From the NCBI GenBank assembly GCA_013297865.1, contig JAAFIP010000004.1:1-64000 (forward strand): a stretch of 64,000 nt of DNA, read 5' to 3'. Below, in pieces: positions 58,956 through 64,000 of this stretch. A program made the translations under genes and the position numbers. The notes below the pieces were generated by a model. It searched no databases. It was not told the origin of the DNA and saw only the letters and a list, made by a program, of their open reading frames with translations. Origin of the DNA: Polaromonas sp. Lineage in GTDB: Bacteria > Pseudomonadota > Gammaproteobacteria > Burkholderiales > Burkholderiaceae_C. The stretch's first letter is position 1. Each line of letters begins with the position of its first letter.

Positions 58956-58970
58956 GTTATGGCACATAAC
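58956..58970. promoter_or_regulatory. Candidate operator palindrome between livK and iclR
   Basis: GTTATG-GCA-CATAAC, a perfect 6-3-6 palindrome in the 234-base divergent gap. A good candidate for IclR binding, not verified. Confidence 0.45.
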
Positions 58971-59108
58971 AAACTCAGCGCCGTATTGTCCTGAAATACT
59001 TGGCTGCCGTCTTGCTGTTTTGATCGATAATCGCACAAACAAGATCATTCACCGATCATTTCTAGGGTTTCACGCCAGACACACCTGCTATATCTCCGGG
59101 GCATACCA

Positions 59109-59912
59109 ATGAATCAGCCAGAACACACCATCACATCAGCCCACAGCGATCTGCCCCCGCTGCAGCGGCGCGACTGGATTGCCGGGCTGGAAAAAGGCTT
59201 GGGCATTCTGGAAGCCTTTGGCGACGCGCACCCCCGCGTGACCGCTGCGCAGATGGCCACGCTGGTGGGCCTGACGCGCACGGCAGCGCGGCGGCACCTG
59301 CTGACCCTGGCCCACCTGGGCTATGTGGGCACCGACGGCAAGCTGTTCTGGCTGGCGCCCCGCGTGCTGCGGCTGGGCCAGGCGTTTATCGAGTCGTCCC
59401 GGTTGGCGCGCATCGTGCAGCCGTTTTTGCAGCGCGTGACGGCGGGCATCCAGGAGATTGCCTACATCAGCATTCTGGAGGGCGACGACATTGTCTATGT
59501 CGCGCGCAACGGCCCCAACCGCGTGATGAACACCGGCTTTGTGCTGGGCGCACGCGTGCCTGCCCAGGTGACTGCGGCTGGCATGGTGCTGCTGGCGCTG
59601 CGGCCCCAGCCCCACTACGACACCTGGCTAGCCCGGCACAGCCTGCCCACCTTTACCCAGCACACCATCACCGACAAAGCCAGGCTCAGCACCGAGCTGG
59701 CCCAGGTGCGCCAGCAGGACTGGGCAGTGTCGGAGCAGCAGCTCGAGCTTAACTACCGCGGCATCGCCGTGCCCGTGCGCGATGCCAAAGGCCACACCGT
59801 AGCCGCCATGAGCGTCACCATGCCCATCCATACCGAAACCACCGAACAGGCAATGGCCAGGGTGCTGGGCGTGCTGCGCGAGACAGCGTCTGCCATGCGC
59901 AATATGATCTGA
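59109..59912 (+). CDS. IclR-family regulator (PcaR/PobR/PcaU subtype)
   Basis: 267 residues: winged helix-turn-helix (about 25-85) and a C-terminal effector domain (100-260) with GARVPAQVTAAGMVLLA and LNYRGIAVPVRDAKGH. The subtype is the one that responds to protocatechuate/4-hydroxybenzoate pathway compounds, which fits the protocatechuate-forming genes downstream. Divergent from livK; candidate operator at 58956. Confidence 0.9.
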   Translation: MNQPEHTITSAHSDLPPLQRRDWIAGLEKGLGILEAFGDAHPRVTAAQMATLVGLTRTAARRHLLTLAHLGYVGTDGKLFWLAPRVLRLGQAFIESSRLARIVQPFLQRVTAGIQEIAYISILEGDDIVYVARNGPNRVMNTGFVLGARVPAQVTAAGMVLLALRPQPHYDTWLARHSLPTFTQHTITDKARLSTELAQVRQQDWAVSEQQLELNYRGIAVPVRDAKGHTVAAMSVTMPIHTETTEQAMARVLGVLRETASAMRNMI

Positions 59913-59978
59913 GAAAGCGGCGCGAGCGACCTGCTTTGTGTGCAAACAGCGGTAAATTATGGGTCTTTTCGGCCGCCA

Positions 59979-60018
59979 GGCCAATAGAATATCGCGGGAG
60001 CAGCTATTTAAAACATAG
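59979..60018 (+). repeat. Interspersed repeat copy 14
   Basis: GGCCAATAGAATATCGCGGG then AGCAGCTATTTAAAACATAG, 32 bases before the FAD oxidoreductase start. Confidence 0.95.
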
Positions 60019-60049
60019 CATCATTGACATTGGTTAATATCAATATCCC

Positions 60050-61225
60050 ATGCAATCCACAGACGTTGTCATCGTAGGCGGGGCTGCCATCGGCAGCGCG
60101 GCGGCGTATTTTCTGGCGGCGCAGCTGGACTTCAAAGGCACGGTGCGGGTGCTGGAGCAGGACTTCAGCTACGCGCGCTCGGCCACCGCGCTGTCGGCAG
60201 CGTCCATCCGGCACCAGTTCTCCACGCCTGAGAACATCCGTATGTCGCAGTTTGGCACGCAGTTTATCCGGCAGATCGCAGACTACCTGGCCGTGGACGG
60301 CGAAGTGCCCGAGGTGGGCTTTCACGAAGGTGGCTATCTGTTTTTGGCCAGCGAAGCGGGGCAGGGCGTGCTGCAGGCTAACCACAGTGTGCAGCGCGGC
60401 CTGGGTGTGGACGTGGCGCTGCTCACGCCCGCGCAGCTTCAGGCGCGCTTTGCATGGCTGAGCGTGCAAGGGCTGAGCGCAGGCTCGCTGGGCCTGTCGG
60501 GCGAGGGCTGGCTGGATGCGTATGGGCTGATGCAGGGCTTCAGGCGCAAGGCTATCTCGCTGGGCGTGCGCTACCAGCAGGCGCGTGTGGTGGGCGTGCA
60601 GCGGCAGGGGCGGCGCGTGCAGCAGCTGAGCCTGGACGACGGCAGCACGATCAGTTGCGGCGTGGTGATCAACGCGGCGGGCACAGGCGCGCGAGCGCTG
60701 GCGCACAGCGCGGGCATTGCGCTGCCCGTGCAGTCGCGCAAGCGCTGCGTGTTTTACTTCACCTCGCCTGCGCAACTGCCCTACTGCCCACTAGTGATTG
60801 ACCCCAGCGGGGCTTATTTTCGGCCCGAAGGCCCTGGCTTTATCTGCGGCATATCGCCCCCCGAAAGCGACGACCCCGAGTGCTTTGACTTTGAGGTGCA
60901 GCACAGCCTGTTTGACGAGGTGCTGTGGCCCATCCTGGCCGCCAGAGTAAGCGGCTTTGAGGCCGCCCGAGTACAGCGCGCCTGGGCCGGGCATTACGAC
61001 GTCAACACCCTGGACCACAACGTCATCCTGGGCGCACACCCCGATATCGACAACCTGCTGTTTGCCAACGGCTTCAGCGGCCACGGCATGCAGCAGTCGC
61101 CCGCAGTAGGGCGGGCGCTGGCGGAGCTGGTGGTGTACGGTGGCTACCGTACGTTGGACTTGTCGGCACTGGGCTGGCAGCGGGTGATGGACCGCAGGCC
61201 TTTGCTGGAGGTGAATGTGGTGTGA
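60050..61225 (+). CDS. FAD-dependent oxidoreductase of the DAO (D-amino-acid oxidase) family
   Basis: 391 residues with FAD Rossmann start DVVIVGGAAIGSAAAYFL and the C-terminal NGFSGHGMQQSPAVGRALAEL that contacts FAD in DAO/sarcosine-oxidase-type enzymes. It would oxidise an amine or amino acid; no partner subunit is evident. It is followed by a 199-base gap and a gene on the opposite strand; the interspersed repeat sits in its promoter region. Confidence 0.88.
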   Translation: MQSTDVVIVGGAAIGSAAAYFLAAQLDFKGTVRVLEQDFSYARSATALSAASIRHQFSTPENIRMSQFGTQFIRQIADYLAVDGEVPEVGFHEGGYLFLASEAGQGVLQANHSVQRGLGVDVALLTPAQLQARFAWLSVQGLSAGSLGLSGEGWLDAYGLMQGFRRKAISLGVRYQQARVVGVQRQGRRVQQLSLDDGSTISCGVVINAAGTGARALAHSAGIALPVQSRKRCVFYFTSPAQLPYCPLVIDPSGAYFRPEGPGFICGISPPESDDPECFDFEVQHSLFDEVLWPILAARVSGFEAARVQRAWAGHYDVNTLDHNVILGAHPDIDNLLFANGFSGHGMQQSPAVGRALAELVVYGGYRTLDLSALGWQRVMDRRPLLEVNVV

Positions 61226-61424
61226 TGGCCCTACTGCAGATAGAGCGGATTACCCAAATTTGCTAGGGATGCAAAGCATCGAGGGGTATCAAAAAAACAT
61301 GCAGTGAGCATACAAGTAATTTAGCGCTAGCAAGCCCTAGTCAATGCGCAATCAGATTAAAACTACTCTGAGGTCTAACGCTTGCAATCGCCTTCCGCCA
61401 GCAAGTCCATTTGCAGGACAACTG

Positions 61425-62378
61425 TTACTTGCACGTAGGTAAACCTTCCGAGTCATTTTTACCCCTTAAGCAAACGACATAACCACTTTTGTCGAATATG
61501 GTTCTCGCATCAACAGCGACTTCTTTTAGAGAACGACCAGCCCTGAATAGTTTGATATCGAATGTATTGGGATCAACGCCAGTAATCAAAGTTTCGCATA
61601 GCAACAAAGCTTTGTCGTCAAATAAAGCGATACCGTCTTTACGCAATACTATGGTTGAAGGTTTGGTTACTCCAATACTTTTACCGTGGCACTCCAATTG
61701 AGTCTTATCTTTGCTAAATGGCCCTTGCGTTGCGAAGGAATCAGGATCGAACTTTGTGCGCTCCAGTGTTTTGCCATGTAACACTTGATTGTTATCAACG
61801 ATGAATATGTCTGTAGGGTATTTGGTCGTGATGTAGTCGGTATCTCCGCCCATCAATCTTGCGCTCTTGATGTCAACATTTGTTAATCGTTTAAAGCTCT
61901 CATCTTGGAGTATCAATGCCGATTCTTTGTCGCGAAATAATCGAACTACATATGAGCCATTTTTGATGGCAGATTTGATGTGCGTGAAGGATGAAGGATC
62001 AATGCCCGGCTGCGGGTTATTCGAATAATAGACCGCATATTTATCCTTGAAAATGTAACTTGAGCCAGATACTGATTGAAAGGTTGCTGCATCGGCCCCC
62101 GTTAGCTTATTCGCACCGCTAAACACACTGTCTTTGTCTCGTCCGTAGGTATTGTTTTTGCAGACATCTGTTGAATCAGGGATCAATGCAAAACTTGCTG
62201 CATCAGCGTTTACCAATCGTTTATCAGAATGAAATATGAAAAAAACCTTATCGCCTTCGACAGAAAATTTTGAAGTCATACATACTAATGAGTATGCGTT
62301 TTGCGAAAATTGTAAAGCCCATATCGTTAAAAAATAAAGCAAGGACCTGATGTGGAATGAGGTTGATCTAGTTCTCAT
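61425..62378 (-). CDS. Secreted DKNYY-family protein, AT-rich
   Basis: 317 residues, visibly AT-rich. A signal peptide (1-30, ending QNAYS) and repeated units of about 35 residues with aromatic-Lys/Asp-rich patterns (KDKYAVYYSNN, VRLFRDKESALI), as in DKNYY-family proteins of unknown function. Cys residues near both ends may form disulphides. It starts 11 bases inside the Rieske gene's 3' end, so it may be co-transcribed, but the base composition suggests recent acquisition. Confidence 0.78.
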   Translation of the reverse strand: MRTRSTSFHIRSLLYFLTIWALQFSQNAYSLVCMTSKFSVEGDKVFFIFHSDKRLVNADAASFALIPDSTDVCKNNTYGRDKDSVFSGANKLTGADAATFQSVSGSSYIFKDKYAVYYSNNPQPGIDPSSFTHIKSAIKNGSYVVRLFRDKESALILQDESFKRLTNVDIKSARLMGGDTDYITTKYPTDIFIVDNNQVLHGKTLERTKFDPDSFATQGPFSKDKTQLECHGKSIGVTKPSTIVLRKDGIALFDDKALLLCETLITGVDPNTFDIKLFRAGRSLKEVAVDARTIFDKSGYVVCLRGKNDSEGLPTCK

Positions 62379-63516
62379 TTGACCCGCCCATCGCCCCCCG
62401 ATACCAATGGTGAAAATGCTCCATGCCGTCCTCCATCGGGCTTTGGTAGGGGCCTGACTGCGAATCGCCGCGTGCCAGTAGAGCCTGGCGGCCGGCGTCC
62501 ATGCGCAGGGCGATTTCGTCGTCTTCCACGCAGGTTTCCATGTAGGCGGCTTGCTGGGCTTCGATGAATTCGCGCTCGAAGGCGGCGATTTCTTCGGGGT
62601 AGAAAAACTCCACCATGTTCAGCGTCTTCTGCGGGCCTTGCGGAAAGAGGGTGCTGACCACCAGCACATGCGGATACCACTCGACCATGATGTTGGGGTA
62701 GAAGGTGAGCCAGATGGCGCCGTGCTTGGGCGGCTGGCCACCGCGGTAGTTGAGCACTGCGTCGTGCCAGCGCTGGTACACCTCGGTGCCGGGCTTGCCC
62801 AGCTTGTCGGCCACACCCACGGTTTGCACGCTGTATTTGGGCTTGAGCTCCCAGCGCAGATCGTCAGTGGCCACAAACTGGCCCAGGCCGGGGTGGAAGG
62901 GGCCTACGTGGTAGTCCTCCAGGTAGACCTCGATAAAGCTTTTCCAGTTGTAGTCGCAATGGTGGATGTGGGCGCGGTCAAACACGTAGCCGTCAAAGTT
63001 GAGCTCAGACAGGGCATGCATGTCGGCCAAGTCGGCATTGACGTCGGTATGGGGCGCGTCAAAGAGCAGGCCGTTCCAGTTTTGCAGCGGGTAGTTTTGC
63101 AGGTGCAGGCAGGGGTCTTGCGCAAAATGGGGCGCGCCAATGAGCGTGCCGGTGGGGTGCTTGCCTGAGACATCGTAGGTCCAGCGGTGCAGGGGGCAGA
63201 TGATGTTGCCTGCGGCAGCGTCGATACGGCCACGGCCCTTGAGCATCAAGGCCTGGCGGTGGCGGCAGACGTTGGAGATCAGCTCGATGCCCTTGGGCGT
63301 GTGCACCAGGGCGCGGCCCTCGCTCTCCTGGGGCAGGGTATGGTACTGGCCCACATGCGGCACCGACAGCTGGTGGCCGATATAGCGCGGGCTGCGGGCA
63401 AAAATGCGCTCCTGCTCAGCCGCAAAGGTGGAGGCGTCGAAATAGGAGGCCACGTCCAGCGGGCTGGTGGCCAGATGGTCGGGGGACAGGTGGGGCTGAA
63501 GACTTAAATCCGTCAT
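62368..63516 (-). CDS. Rieske (2Fe-2S) aromatic-ring-hydroxylating oxygenase, alpha-type subunit
   Basis: 382 residues. Rieske ligands C84-H86 and C107-H110 (CRH and CPLH), and a mononuclear-iron site with EVYLEDYHVGPFHPGL and an Asp/Glu further on. The catalytic half fits the RHO alpha-subunit family, which dihydroxylates aromatic rings or demethylates ethers and betaines. No reductase or beta-subunit gene adjoins, so it probably relies on a distant electron donor. It faces the divergent xseB. Confidence 0.87.
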   Translation of the reverse strand: MTDLSLQPHLSPDHLATSPLDVASYFDASTFAAEQERIFARSPRYIGHQLSVPHVGQYHTLPQESEGRALVHTPKGIELISNVCRHRQALMLKGRGRIDAAAGNIICPLHRWTYDVSGKHPTGTLIGAPHFAQDPCLHLQNYPLQNWNGLLFDAPHTDVNADLADMHALSELNFDGYVFDRAHIHHCDYNWKSFIEVYLEDYHVGPFHPGLGQFVATDDLRWELKPKYSVQTVGVADKLGKPGTEVYQRWHDAVLNYRGGQPPKHGAIWLTFYPNIMVEWYPHVLVVSTLFPQGPQKTLNMVEFFYPEEIAAFEREFIEAQQAAYMETCVEDDEIALRMDAGRQALLARGDSQSGPYQSPMEDGMEHFHHWYRGAMGGSNEN

Positions 63517-63609
63517 GGGTAGACCTAAGACCTATATGAAAAAGTCGCCAGCGGGCCGCGGGGGCGCTCACCGGAAGACCGTATGGCAGGGAACGCGATT
63601 TTACCCGCC

Positions 63610-63615
63610 TACAAT
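63610..63615 (+). promoter_or_regulatory. Probable -10 element of xseB-ispA
   Basis: TACAAT about 30 bases before the xseB start, with no good -35; likely a sigma-70 promoter for the exodeoxyribonuclease-isoprenoid operon. Confidence 0.45.
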
Positions 63616-63644
63616 TGCGGTTTATATCCCTACAACGGATGCCC

Positions 63645-63884
63645 ATGCCCAAAGCCCCTGTTACTGCCCCTGCCAGCCTGACCTACGAAGCCGCCCTGCA
63701 AGAGCTGGAAGCCCTGGTGGCGCGCGTGGAGTCGGGCCAATTGCCGCTGGACGAGCTGCTGGTGGGCTACCAGCGCGGGGCCGAGCTGCTTAAGATCTGC
63801 CGCGACAGGCTGCAGGCGGTGGAGCAGCAGATCAAGGTGCTTGACGGAAAATCTGACGAGGCCAAGCCATGGACGCAAGAGTGA
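63645..63884 (+). CDS. xseB: Exodeoxyribonuclease VII small subunit
   Basis: 79 residues of the XseB type: [34 protein letters not shown] is diagnostic (given in pieces here as [11 protein letters not shown] and LPLDELL). Small subunit that binds XseA to digest single-stranded DNA. ATG 63639 (MPMPK) is an alternative start. Overlaps ispA by 16 bases. Confidence 0.92.
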   Translation: MPKAPVTAPASLTYEAALQELEALVARVESGQLPLDELLVGYQRGAELLKICRDRLQAVEQQIKVLDGKSDEAKPWTQE

Positions 63885-64000
63885 GCAGGCTGCAGCCGCT
63901 GGATTTTGCTGCCTGGATGGCGGCCCATCTGCAGGCCGTGGAAGCGGCGCTGTCGCAGTGGGTGCCGGCGCAGGCCCCTGCGGGCCTGGGCGACGCCATG
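63869..64000 (+). CDS. ispA: Polyprenyl (farnesyl) diphosphate synthase, N-terminal fragment
   Basis: First 44 codons before the window ends ([20 protein letters not shown] and onward). The location after xseB, with which ispA is classically co-transcribed, and the N-terminal helix pattern identify farnesyl diphosphate synthase; the DDxxD motifs lie beyond the window. Confidence 0.8.
   Translation, partial: MDARVSRLQPLDFAAWMAAHLQAVEAALSQWVPAQAPAGLGDAM

Noticed and set aside
61375-61400. GTCTAACGCTTG resembling an attC core beside the DKNYY gene
   Set aside because: No second core site at the right distance and orientation, and the gene overlaps its neighbour, unlike a cassette.
1-64000. CRISPR arrays, rRNA, tRNA genes, origin
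   Set aside because: No regularly spaced repeats, conserved rRNA/tRNA segments or DnaA-box clusters were seen on reading both strands.

Overview
The window looks like a chromosome segment of a Comamonadaceae-type betaproteobacterium (Rhodoferax / Polaromonas / Acidovorax-like; I cannot decide the genus). The reasons are the high GC content, the gene order methyltransferase-maf-yceD, a pbpC/alpha-2-macroglobulin pair, Bug-type and TRAP-type receptors, LivFGMHK transport, and about 15 copies of a short interspersed repeat (core CCAATAGAATATCGCGGG followed by AGCAGCTATT) that I associate with this family.

Layout. 1-3 kb: the end of an IS3-family element that has replaced the last codons of an RsmI-like methyltransferase gene, an M15-like peptidase gene, and maf/yceD without the usual rpmF. 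3-4 kb: a dienoyl-CoA isomerase-like gene. 4-15 kb: a compact block of envelope and periplasmic proteins (DUF3455 lipoprotein, cupredoxin, secreted truncated haemoglobin, DUF3034 outer-membrane protein, Tat-exported ferritin-like protein, cytochrome c, DUF4331 SSHREAP protein, lipoprotein, TPR protein, HupE-like permease with an EF-hand loop). It ends in ECF sigma - RskA anti-sigma - second ECF sigma - ChrR-like cupin. Five copies of TGAATCCA-N15/16-CGTA sit upstream of five transcription units, including the sigma operon, which points to one self-activating ECF regulon. I consider this the most interesting system in the window. 15-28 kb: dinB, a degenerate GGDEF membrane protein, an FMN-dependent L-lactate dehydrogenase-like enzyme, pbpC plus the giant alpha-2-macroglobulin gene, arfB, a 50-aa basic protein and a phosphoesterase.

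28.9-33.7 kb: a visibly AT-richer accessory segment with palindromes, an AbiTii-like defence candidate, a GNAT acetyltransferase, three unknown genes and two ~230-bp degenerate direct repeats. 33.7-40.8 kb: MmgE/PrpD protein, Bug receptor, sulfurtransferase, collagen-like lipoprotein, EamA transporter and a large lipoprotein.

40.9-60 kb: a long, mostly minus-strand catabolic region. An AroE-like dehydrogenase, a type II dehydroquinase and a 3-dehydroshikimate dehydratase split into two genes (AsbF-like barrel and HPPD-like protein) can carry quinate/shikimate carbon to protocatechuate. A TRAP transporter, a LivKHMGF ABC transporter and an IclR regulator of the PcaR/PobR kind fit uptake and control. 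A CoA-transferase, MaoC hydratase, VOC protein, ketopantoate reductase-like protein and acyl-CoA dehydrogenase lie between them and may form a second, CoA-dependent route of unknown substrate.

60-64 kb: a FAD oxidoreductase, a DKNYY-type secreted protein, a Rieske oxygenase, and the start of the xseB-ispA isoprenoid operon. I saw no rRNA, tRNA, CRISPR array or replication origin.
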